Origin: Savagea sp.
Lineage (GTDB): Bacteria; Bacillota; Bacilli; Bacillales_A; Planococcaceae
NCBI GenBank assembly: GCA_030152265.1
Contig: JASLHQ010000174.1
Location: 1-5,119 of the forward strand
Direction: 5' to 3'
Length of the DNA stretch: 5,119 nt
The notes beneath the pieces were generated by a model. It was given only the letters and a program-made list of their open reading frames with translations. It had not been told where the DNA came from and ran no database searches. Shown here piece after piece: positions 1 through 5,119 of this stretch (its first letter is position 1; each line of letters begins with the position of its first letter). The position numbers were made by a program, and so were the translations under genes.

Positions 1-319
1 GTAAATCAATGCCAAAACGGAGATTTAAATCGCCTACTTCATGAATCACATTTAACATCGCACGATAAAATCCCGCTTCTAGTAACTCAACATAAAAAGC
101 ACATTTTGAATCAACGACCTCTTTACCGATAGTGTATGGAATAATTCCAGAGAACAAATAATAATCGCATACACACTCCTCGTTTTTCAAAACTTCAGGT
201 ACGTCTAATGCCGTTTCGTAAATAAGTGGTTTTAACGATAGTGGGGTTCCAATCCGTTCAGCGATTTTCAAAATTCTTTCTACCGAACCTTTCGGGCCTA
301 CAACACCTACTTGATACAT
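1..319 (-). CDS. Putative sensor or regulator protein, N-terminal 106 residues only (3' end beyond window)
   Basis: The frame opens with ATG at 319-317 and stays open to the left edge, so only the first 106 residues are visible. It starts MYQVGVVGPKGSVERILKIA, then has a segment LIYETALDVPEVL, an acidic/Cys stretch (NEECVCDYY), and LFSGIIPYTIGKEVV at about residues 55-69. The order (short hydrophobic strand, helix, then a 'visible in or out' hydrophobic strand ending in SG-PY) resembles the N-terminal ligand-sensing domains of some Firmicute regulators, broadly like the PrpR N-terminal fold. That is recalled resemblance, not an alignment. No DNA-binding motif is in the visible part. The Shine-Dalgarno AGGAGG at 326-331 sits 6 bases before the ATG and fixes the start. 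It lies 88 bases after the AbgT-type gene on the same strand, so it may regulate that pair. The function is uncertain; that the frame is a real gene is well supported by the start, the ribosome site and uninterrupted coding. Confidence 0.5.
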   Translation of the reverse strand, partial: MYQVGVVGPKGSVERILKIAERIGTPLSLKPLIYETALDVPEVLKNEECVCDYYLFSGIIPYTIGKEVVDSKCAFYVELLEAGFYRAMLNVIHEVGDLNLRFGIDL

Positions 320-325
320 AACACT

Positions 326-331
326 CCTCCT
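326..331 (-). promoter_or_regulatory. Ribosome binding site of the putative regulator
   Basis: Minus-strand AGGAGG lies 6 bases before the ATG at 319. It is a near-perfect match to the 16S anti-Shine-Dalgarno and supports this start for a gene whose end is not visible. Confidence 0.5.
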
Positions 332-340
332 ATATAGACT

Positions 341-401
341 AAAAAGACTGAATGATTACGAATTTATGAAATCATTTCACCATTCATTATCATACAGTCT
401 T
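341..401 (-). terminator. Terminator-like or attenuator-like inverted repeat between the transporter and the putative regulator
   Basis: Read on the minus strand, the arm at 401-389 (AAGACTGTATGAT) pairs with the arm at 356-344 (ATCATTCAGTCTT) over 13 positions with one T-T mismatch, and the stem runs into a five-T tract (345-341). It begins 6 bases after the transporter stop codon. The 32-base loop is long and A/T-rich. It contains a perfect 6+1+6 palindrome at 367-379 (TGAAAT-C-ATTTCA), and a 7 bp pairing of 370-376 with 351-357 that would compete with the main stem. It could be a partial terminator, an attenuator for the downstream gene, or an operator region. The long loop and weak base pairs lower confidence in simple termination. 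Confidence 0.5.
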
Positions 402-407
402 ATTCAT

Positions 408-1940
408 TTAGTTGTTCCAGTAAATAGGAGCACCTGGACCGAGTGGTAAACCAGTCAAATACCAAACGACTAATAAAATGATCCAGAACACCCCAAAGAA
501 GATTGTATACGGGAATAGTCCTGCAATCAATGTTCCAAGTCCAACTTTTTTATCGATTCGTTGCGCATACGACAAAATAAAGACGAGATACGGGAACATC
601 GGTGTAATTGGATTCGTAATAGAGTCCCCAATACGGTACATCATTTGCGTAAATGCGGGATGATAGCCTAAATACATAAACATCGGTACAAATACTGGTG
701 CGAGCATCGCCCATTTCGCTGAAGCACTTCCGATTAATAAGTTAACGAAAGCGACGAAGAAAATGAATGATACGAATAACGGAATTCCTTTAAATCCAAT
801 TCCTTCTAATGTTTCTGCCCCTTTAATCGCAATAATTTGCCCGAGATTACTCGAATTGAAGTATGCGAGCATTTGTGCAGAAATAAAGACGAGTGCAATG
901 TAAGGCCCCATCGTGCTCATCGCACGGCCTAAATGGCCGCCAAAGTCTTTCGTAGAGCGAATTGTTTTAGCACCGATTCCGTAAAAAATACCGGGCACTA
1001 AAAAGAAAATCATAACGATTGGTACGACGGAGTTCATTAAATGAGACCCTTGAACAATCGAACCCGTTTCTGGATTTCGCAACCAACCACTTTCTGGAAT
1101 AACCATCGCTAAAATGGCTAAAACGAGGAATATTAACGAAATATTCGCAAATTTCAAACCTCTTTTCTCGTCCGCTGTAATCGCCTCATGCGCTTCTTGT
1201 GGTCCATCATACGTTCCAAAACGAGGAATGGTAAATTTATACGTCACCCACGTAGCAACAATCATTAAAAATATCGTAGATACAGCTAAGAAATAATAGT
1301 TCATCGCAGCATTTCCAACAAAATTCGGATCCACAGTTTGCGCACCGATTTCTGTAAAGCCCGCCGCTAAAACGTCTGTCATTCCGATTAAAATATTTGC
1401 CGAGAAAGCTCCTAATGTTGCGGCATACGCAGCAAGTAAACCGACGAATGGATGAAAGCCAAATGTCATTAAAATCGTCGCTGCAAGTGGCGGTAATACG
1501 ATCTGTGTCGCATCTCCTGCAACGTTACCGATAATCCCGACTAAAATAATCATCGGGATAATAATGCGCTTCGGTGTTGAAACAACCGCGCGCTTCATCA
1601 TCGTTTTAAAATAACCGCTCTCATCTGCTAAGCCGACTCCTAACATAATGACGAGCACCGCTCCGAGTGGCGGGAAATCACTAAAGTTTTTCACCATGCC
1701 AGTTAGCATCTCAATAAACCCATCTTTCGATAGTAAATTGTGTACCGTAATCGTTTCACCATCGACAGGACTTACGGCAGACCATTTAAAAATAGATGCT
1801 AACCATGAAATAACGACAATCGTTAATGCAATCATCGCAAATAAGACAATCGGATCTGGGAGACGGTTTCCCGCCACCTCTATCCGATTTAACATTTTAT
1901 CAAAAAATGATTGTTTTTCTTTTTTCGTTTGTGTCGACAT
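408..1940 (-). CDS. abgT: AbgT-family transporter (p-aminobenzoyl-glutamate transporter type), 510 aa
   Basis: This is a polytopic inner-membrane protein of the AbgT family, whose known members import p-aminobenzoyl-glutamate (E. coli AbgT) or export sulfonamides (gonococcal MtrF, Alcanivorax YdaH). The length (510 aa) matches the family (about 500-520). After a short charged cytoplasmic N-terminus and NRLPDPIVLF (about 24-33) come roughly ten or more hydrophobic segments. Family motifs are visible: AGDATQIVLPPLAA (about 141-154), GMTDVLAAGFT (186-196), SAKWAMLAPVFVP (407-419) and YRIGDSITNPITP (435-447). D189, W410, P428 and R436 fit, by spacing and context, the residues reported as important in MtrF/YdaH (recalled). 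The start is ATG at 1940-1938, 8 bases after GGGGAGG. A TTG at 1964 would add 8 residues but places that ribosome site inside the gene. It lies 33 bases after the M20 hydrolase and is probably co-transcribed with it. The family is certain; the substrate and direction of transport are not shown by the sequence. Confidence 0.5.
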   Translation of the reverse strand: MSTQTKKEKQSFFDKMLNRIEVAGNRLPDPIVLFAMIALTIVVISWLASIFKWSAVSPVDGETITVHNLLSKDGFIEMLTGMVKNFSDFPPLGAVLVIMLGVGLADESGYFKTMMKRAVVSTPKRIIIPMIILVGIIGNVAGDATQIVLPPLAATILMTFGFHPFVGLLAAYAATLGAFSANILIGMTDVLAAGFTEIGAQTVDPNFVGNAAMNYYFLAVSTIFLMIVATWVTYKFTIPRFGTYDGPQEAHEAITADEKRGLKFANISLIFLVLAILAMVIPESGWLRNPETGSIVQGSHLMNSVVPIVMIFFLVPGIFYGIGAKTIRSTKDFGGHLGRAMSTMGPYIALVFISAQMLAYFNSSNLGQIIAIKGAETLEGIGFKGIPLFVSFIFFVAFVNLLIGSASAKWAMLAPVFVPMFMYLGYHPAFTQMMYRIGDSITNPITPMFPYLVFILSYAQRIDKKVGLGTLIAGLFPYTIFFGVFWIILLVVWYLTGLPLGPGAPIYWNN

Positions 1941-1948
1941 TGAATCGT

Positions 1949-1955
1949 CCTCCCC
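1949..1955 (-). promoter_or_regulatory. Ribosome binding site that fixes the transporter start
   Basis: Minus-strand GGGGAGG ends 8 bases before the ATG at 1940. It lies between the upstream TTG (1964) and this ATG, so it argues for the ATG (protein beginning MSTQTKK) and against the longer TTG-initiated form. Confidence 0.5.
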
Positions 1956-1973
1956 TACATTCAAACATGCCCT

Positions 1974-3152
1974 TTATTGTTGCGCTAATGTTGTTGCGAC
2001 GGATAAAAAGTAGCGCATCCCATTTTTAAAAGCATCTTCATGAATTTCAAATTTTGGATGGTGGTGCGGGTAGTACTTGCCGTCTCTCTCTTTTAAAGCT
2101 CCCACTCCGATGTAACAACTAGGTACTACATTAGAAAATGCTGAAAAATCTTCTCCTCCGAGCATCGGTTCAATATATTCAATTTCTAAATCTTCAAATT
2201 GACGCAATGTTTTTTCGACGATTGGCATTAATGTTTCATCATTGTATACAGGGTCATATCCATATTCGTAATGAAATTCAATCGTTGCACCGTGCGCTTT
2301 AGCGACCATGTCGCTAATTTGTTCAATTTTTTCTTTAATTGTTTCACGCACTTCTTCGGTTAATGCGCGCACTGAGCCACCAAAAGTTGCTTCTTGGGGG
2401 ATGACATTATACGCCTCTCCACTTCTAAAACGTGTAATCGATAATACACCGCTTTGTAAAGGACTTAGACTGCGAGATACAATCATTTGTAAGTTAGATA
2501 CAATTTGAGCAGCGATCGCTAAAGCGTCAATTGCATCGTCTGGTGCTGAAGCATGTCCAGATTTCCCAATTATTTTCACGTCAAAAATATCAGAAGCTGC
2601 CGACATCGGTCCAACAGTCAATTGCATTTTCCCTAATTTTTCAATCGACCATAAATGCATACCGAGCACATGATCTACACCATTTAATACCCCTGCACGA
2701 ACCATTTCAATCGCGCCACCTGGTGGTACTTCTTCAGCGTGTTGAAAAAGAAAAACATATTCTCCTACAAGATTTTCACGTGCGTCACTAAGCACCTTTG
2801 CAACGCCAAGTAACATCGACGTATGTCCGTCATGTCCACAAGCATGCATGACACCGTCATTTTGAGAGCGATACGGTTCGTCCACATCTTCCTGAATTGG
2901 AAGCGCATCCATATCAGCGCGCATTGCAATTGTTTTCCCTGAACCTGCCAAACCTTTCAAACGTCCCACAACGCTTGTTTTCGTTGGGCGTGTCACTTCG
3001 ATTCCTTCCATTGCTTGCAATTGTTCTACAACATAAGCAGATGTTTCGACTTCTTCAAATGACAATTCAGGATGTGCATGTAAATGACGTCTCCACGCTA
3101 TCACTTGAGGATGAATTTCTTCGACTGCTGTTTCAATTTGTTCGACCTTCAT
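1974..3152 (-). CDS. M20-family metallo-amidohydrolase (aminoacylase / AbgA-AbgB / amino-acid amide hydrolase type), 392 aa
   Basis: Probably a cytoplasmic di-zinc or di-manganese hydrolase that cleaves an amide bond of an N-acyl amino acid or p-aminobenzoyl-glutamate-like compound. M20D hallmarks appear in order: HAHPELSFEE (about 26-35), RADMDALPI (78-86), MHACGHDGH (102-110), FQHAEEVPPGGA (136-147), MHLW (165-168), the dimerisation-domain marker GKSGHASAP (196-204), GGEDFSAF (332-339) and HHHPKFEIHEDAF (363-375). Likely metal ligands are C105, H107, E141, H166 and one of the histidines 363-365. The length of about 390 is normal. No signal peptide is seen. The start is ATG at 3152-3150, six bases after GAGGTG; the GTG at 3161 lies inside that ribosome site and is unlikely. 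It is the first gene of the unit, followed after 33 bases by the AbgT-type transporter, which suggests they act on the same substrate. E. coli uses two such subunits (AbgA and AbgB); here only one gene is visible. Family is confident; exact substrate is not. Confidence 0.5.
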   Translation of the reverse strand: MKVEQIETAVEEIHPQVIAWRRHLHAHPELSFEEVETSAYVVEQLQAMEGIEVTRPTKTSVVGRLKGLAGSGKTIAMRADMDALPIQEDVDEPYRSQNDGVMHACGHDGHTSMLLGVAKVLSDARENLVGEYVFLFQHAEEVPPGGAIEMVRAGVLNGVDHVLGMHLWSIEKLGKMQLTVGPMSAASDIFDVKIIGKSGHASAPDDAIDALAIAAQIVSNLQMIVSRSLSPLQSGVLSITRFRSGEAYNVIPQEATFGGSVRALTEEVRETIKEKIEQISDMVAKAHGATIEFHYEYGYDPVYNDETLMPIVEKTLRQFEDLEIEYIEPMLGGEDFSAFSNVVPSCYIGVGALKERDGKYYPHHHPKFEIHEDAFKNGMRYFLSVATTLAQQ

Positions 3153-3155
3153 GTT

Positions 3156-3164
3156 GATCACCTC
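3156..3164 (-). promoter_or_regulatory. Ribosome binding site of the M20 hydrolase
   Basis: Minus-strand GAGGTGATC is a nine-base match to the 16S 3' end and stands just before the ATG at 3152 (six bases from GAGGTG). It contains the GTG at 3161, which rules out that codon as a sensible start. Confidence 0.5.
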
Positions 3165-3183
3165 TTTTTATATTTGACGACTC

Positions 3184-3204
3184 TTTAACGTCACTGTCGT
3201 TAAA
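3184..3204. promoter_or_regulatory. Candidate operator palindrome (TTTAACG - 7 bases - CGTTAAA)
   Basis: Perfect 7 bp arms (3184-3190 and 3198-3204) are separated by 7 bases, giving a 21-base dyad. It touches the candidate -10 box and covers the expected transcription start of the hydrolase-transporter unit, a typical place for a repressor site. It could also form a weak hairpin in the 5' leader. No second copy is seen in the window and no binding protein is known from the sequence. Confidence 0.5.
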
Positions 3205-3230
3205 AGATAGCATATTTTTTTCTGTTTGAA
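3204..3230 (-). promoter_or_regulatory. Candidate promoter of the hydrolase-transporter unit
   Basis: On the minus strand an extended -10, TGCTATCTT (3212-3204), follows a weak -35, TTCAAA (3230-3225), with a 15-base spacer. The extended TGn motif could compensate for the poor -35 and short spacing. An A-rich stretch fills the spacer. A promoter is expected somewhere here because a strong terminator lies just upstream at 3293-3330. The exact boxes are a reading by eye; apart from this promoter and the palindrome, the 3165-3292 stretch holds nothing recognisable. Confidence 0.5.
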
Positions 3231-3292
3231 TAGCTTTTTTTAAAAATAATCTGAAAATGCTCGCAATATTTTTAATTTCTCCCTCTTTTTTG

Positions 3293-3330
3293 CAAAAAAA
3301 TACAAGCGATTGCAACAAAATCGCTTGTAT
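3293..3330 (-). terminator. Rho-independent terminator after the SulP-Usp unit
   Basis: A perfect 12 bp stem (3319-3330 with 3300-3311, arms ATACAAGCGATT/AATCGCTTGTAT) with a 7-base loop runs, on the minus strand, directly into seven T residues (3300-3294). It begins 8 bases after the Usp stop codon. It separates the SulP-Usp transcript from the hydrolase-transporter unit. Confidence 0.5.
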
Positions 3331-3338
3331 GTTCACTT

Positions 3339-3752
3339 TTATTTCACTACGGTCACAGGGCATCCGATATGTTTAACTAACTTTTGACTGACGCTTCCGA
3401 GTACTACTTCTTGCAATGCATTTAACCCGCGACTTCCGATGACAAGTAAATCAAGTTCAACGGCTTCAGCATATTGAATGAGCATTTTACTCGGATCACC
3501 TTTTAATACGGTCTGTTTCAACTCTATTCCAGCCTCTTCTGCCCATTGTACTGCACGTTCAAATACTTTTTTGCGCTGTACTTCTAATGTTTCGTGACTT
3601 GGTGTAAGTAAATGTTCTTTCTTCATTTGATCATATGTTACGACCGTCAACACTTCAACGCGTGCACCTTCGATTTTACTTGCGAGTTCAATCGCATATT
3701 TTGCAGCTCTTTCCGCATGAAAAGAACCGTCCATCGCTACGCCAATTTTCAT
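3339..3752 (-). CDS. Universal stress protein, UspA family, single domain, 137 aa
   Basis: A small cytoplasmic Rossmann-like protein. The N-terminal strand MKIGVAMDGS (1-10) carries the conserved Asp (D8), followed by the helix SFHAERAAKYAIELA. The nucleotide-binding motif G-2x-G-9x-G-S is intact: G106, G109, G119 and S120 (GSRGLNALQ...GS), preceded by DLLVIGSRG. GDPSKMLIQYA (85-95) and the C-terminal strand CPVTVVK (131-137) are also typical, so it belongs to the ATP-binding type. The length is normal for one Usp domain. The start ATG at 3752 overlaps the SulP stop in an ATGA, and its ribosome site GAGGAGGT (3759-3766) is 6 bases upstream inside the SulP gene, which points to coupled translation. 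A terminator follows the gene. Such proteins often sit beside transporters; that this one binds or regulates the SulP protein is inference. The family assignment is secure. Confidence 0.5.
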   Translation of the reverse strand: MKIGVAMDGSFHAERAAKYAIELASKIEGARVEVLTVVTYDQMKKEHLLTPSHETLEVQRKKVFERAVQWAEEAGIELKQTVLKGDPSKMLIQYAEAVELDLLVIGSRGLNALQEVVLGSVSQKLVKHIGCPVTVVK

Positions 3753-5119
3753 TTTCCTACCTCCTCATTCCATTTGTCATATAATGCTCGACTTCTCTCA
3801 TTTAAGTTTATCACGTCTACATGAACTCCGCGCGCTCTACATTGCGACACGTATTTCCATAAAGTGCTTGCAGCTGATTCATCCCAAAGGGCACTATTTT
3901 GAAAATCTAGTCGAATCGTATTTGCTTCATACGGTTTCATCGCTTGCATAAAAGCTGTCGTCGATGCGAAAAAGAGAGGGCCTTGTACGTCGTACACATC
4001 ATCTTTTTTCACAACTGTTAATTTCGACATGTTCGCTACGAAAAATAATGAACTTAACAATACACCGATTACGACGCCAATCGCTAAATTATGCGTATAT
4101 AAAATGATGAGTACAGTAATGAGCATAACGATACTTTCTGCCCGCGGTGCTTTTTGTAAAAAGCGGAAGGACCCCCAGTTAAATGTCGTAAAACTGACCA
4201 TGATCATCACACCGACTAACACGGGCATCGGAATACGTGCAACAGCATCCCCTAAAACGAGTATTAAAAAGAGTAAAAATACACCCGATACGAAAGTGGA
4301 TAAACGACCTCTTCCGCCAGACTTCACATTAATGATTGACTGTCCAATTAACGCGCATCCTGCCATTCCTCCAAAAAATCCATTCACTGTATTGGCGATC
4401 CCTTGACCGCGCGCTTCTTTATTTTTATCGCTCTCTGTATCCGTCATTTCATCCAACACTTGTGCTGTGAGCAAAGACTCTAACAGGCCGACAATCGACA
4501 AAGCAAAAGCATACGGTAAAATGATGAAAAGTGTTTCTAACGTTAGTGGAATATCGGGAAGTAAAAATGCGGGTAATGTGCTCGGCATCGTTCCTAAATC
4601 GCCAATCGTTTGTAAAGAAACACCGCTCCATACCGCAATCGTCGTCATCAAAACAATCGCGATTAATGGGGCAGGAATACTTTTAATAAACCTCGGAATG
4701 ATATAGACGAGAAGAAGTGTCACAATCGCATACGTATAAGTTGGAATCGTCCCTCCTATTAAATAAGGCAATTGACTCATAAAAATCATAATCCCGAGCG
4801 CATTAACGAATCCGAGCATGACAGAATTCGGTACAAATTTCATCAACTGAGCGACGCCACATAAACCGAGAATCCATTGAATAATCCCTGTTAAAATAGT
4901 CGCCGCTAACATGTATTCGACTCCGTGATTGGCAACTAAGCTCACGAGGACGAGCGCCATCGCTCCTGTCGCTGCTGAAATCATACCCGGCCTACCACCA
5001 AATATAGCGGTGAGCAATGCCATCGTAAAAGAAGCATACAGCGCATAACGCGGATCGACCCCAACGATAAACGCAAACGCTAATGCTTCCGGAATGAGCG
5101 CCAATCCGACGACAATCCC
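3749..5119 (-). CDS. SulP-family anion transporter with C-terminal STAS domain (5' end beyond window)
   Basis: 456 residues are visible before the TGA; the frame is still open at the right edge. A TTG at 5104 is internal, since the residues before it (GIVVG) fit the first membrane helix. Probably about 10-30 N-terminal residues are missing. The protein is an inner-membrane anion transporter (sulfate, bicarbonate or a dicarboxylate). Signs, numbered from that TTG, are the first helix LALIPEALAFAF, GVDPRYALYASF, the repeat-type helices, GLLESLLTAQVLDEMT (206-221), NGFFGGMAGCALIGQS (241-256) and NVKSGGRGRLST (259-270). A short STAS domain (about 361-451) follows, with GPLFFAST and the DESAASTL helix start. 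The Glu in LLESLLT sits where I recall the Asp of the cyanobacterial Na+/bicarbonate carrier BicA. The IGQS region is of the sulfate-permease/YbaR-like type. It is followed by, and overlaps by four bases, a universal stress protein gene. The family is confident; the transported ion is not determined. Confidence 0.5.
   Translation of the reverse strand, partial: GIVVGLALIPEALAFAFIVGVDPRYALYASFTMALLTAIFGGRPGMISAATGAMALVLVSLVANHGVEYMLAATILTGIIQWILGLCGVAQLMKFVPNSVMLGFVNALGIMIFMSQLPYLIGGTIPTYTYAIVTLLLVYIIPRFIKSIPAPLIAIVLMTTIAVWSGVSLQTIGDLGTMPSTLPAFLLPDIPLTLETLFIILPYAFALSIVGLLESLLTAQVLDEMTDTESDKNKEARGQGIANTVNGFFGGMAGCALIGQSIINVKSGGRGRLSTFVSGVFLLFLILVLGDAVARIPMPVLVGVMIMVSFTTFNWGSFRFLQKAPRAESIVMLITVLIILYTHNLAIGVVIGVLLSSLFFVANMSKLTVVKKDDVYDVQGPLFFASTTAFMQAMKPYEANTIRLDFQNSALWDESAASTLWKYVSQCRARGVHVDVINLNERSRALYDKWNEEVGK
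3759..3766 (-). promoter_or_regulatory. Usp ribosome binding site embedded in the end of the SulP gene
   Basis: Minus-strand GAGGAGGT encodes part of the last SulP residues (EEVGK) and also stands 6 bases before the Usp ATG. With the ATGA overlap it suggests translational coupling of the two genes. Confidence 0.5.

Noticed and set aside
1648..2013. Plus-strand open frame of 121 codons
   Set aside because: It is antisense to the well-supported transporter gene and the end of the hydrolase gene. Its composition is that of a shadow frame and it matches no recognisable family.
2531..3157. Plus-strand open frames of 86 codons each opposite the hydrolase
   Set aside because: They mirror conserved M20 motifs on the other strand and have no independent coding evidence.
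3133..3363. Minus-strand open frame of 76 codons across the region between the Usp and hydrolase genes
   Set aside because: It overlaps the end of the Usp gene, the whole intrinsic terminator, the candidate promoter and the hydrolase start. It resembles no family and its start is not set by a clear ribosome site.
4029..4406. Plus-strand open frame of 125 codons
   Set aside because: It is entirely antisense to conserved SulP segments including the IGQS region. The protein is low in recognisable structure and there is no convincing ribosome site.
4449..4706. Short frames on both strands within the SulP gene
   Set aside because: They lie inside membrane-helix coding sequence in other frames and have no family resemblance.
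5102..5104. TTG as the true start of the SulP gene
   Set aside because: The frame continues upstream to the window edge with residues that fit the first membrane helix, and no ribosome site precedes the TTG. The gene is simply cut by the window.
1..5119. CRISPR array, transposon ends, tRNA/rRNA genes, prophage or defence genes
   Set aside because: No regularly spaced repeats, terminal inverted repeats with a transposase, tRNA-like clover-leaf sequence or recognisable defence protein could be seen on either strand.

Overview
The window looks like chromosomal DNA from a low-to-moderate GC Firmicute of the Bacillaceae type. The grounds are strong purine-rich Shine-Dalgarno sequences 6-8 bases before every visible start, a classic hairpin-plus-T-run terminator, and proteins resembling Bacillus-group families. 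Anoxybacillus, Geobacillus or a relative would fit, but the genus is a guess. All five genes lie on the minus strand, so transcription runs from right to left. I see no rRNA, tRNA, CRISPR array, insertion sequence or phage gene.

Right half (3293-5119): a SulP-family anion transporter with a C-terminal STAS domain, missing its first residues beyond the right edge, is followed by a small universal stress protein (UspA family). The two overlap by four bases (ATGA), and the Usp ribosome binding site lies inside the end of the transporter gene. A strong intrinsic terminator at 3293-3330 ends this unit.

Intergenic 3165-3292: no gene. It holds a plausible promoter with an extended -10, and a 7+7 bp palindrome over the expected transcription start, upstream of the second unit.

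Left half (1-3152): an M20-family zinc amidohydrolase is followed 33 bases later by an AbgT-family transporter. A terminator-like or attenuator-like inverted repeat comes next, then the first 106 residues of a protein of uncertain function whose N-terminal part looks like a sensor domain, possibly a transcriptional regulator. The hydrolase-transporter pair recalls E. coli abgABT (p-aminobenzoyl-glutamate uptake and cleavage), but with one hydrolase gene instead of two and no visible LysR-type AbgR. The transporter would move an aminoacyl or aminobenzoyl amide (or export an antifolate-like compound) and the hydrolase would cleave the amide bond.

Most of the window is ordinary housekeeping or accessory metabolism. 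The points most worth a second look are the unidentified sensor-like protein beside an AbgT/M20 pair, the structured leader in front of it, the palindrome at the hydrolase promoter, and the translationally coupled SulP-Usp pair.
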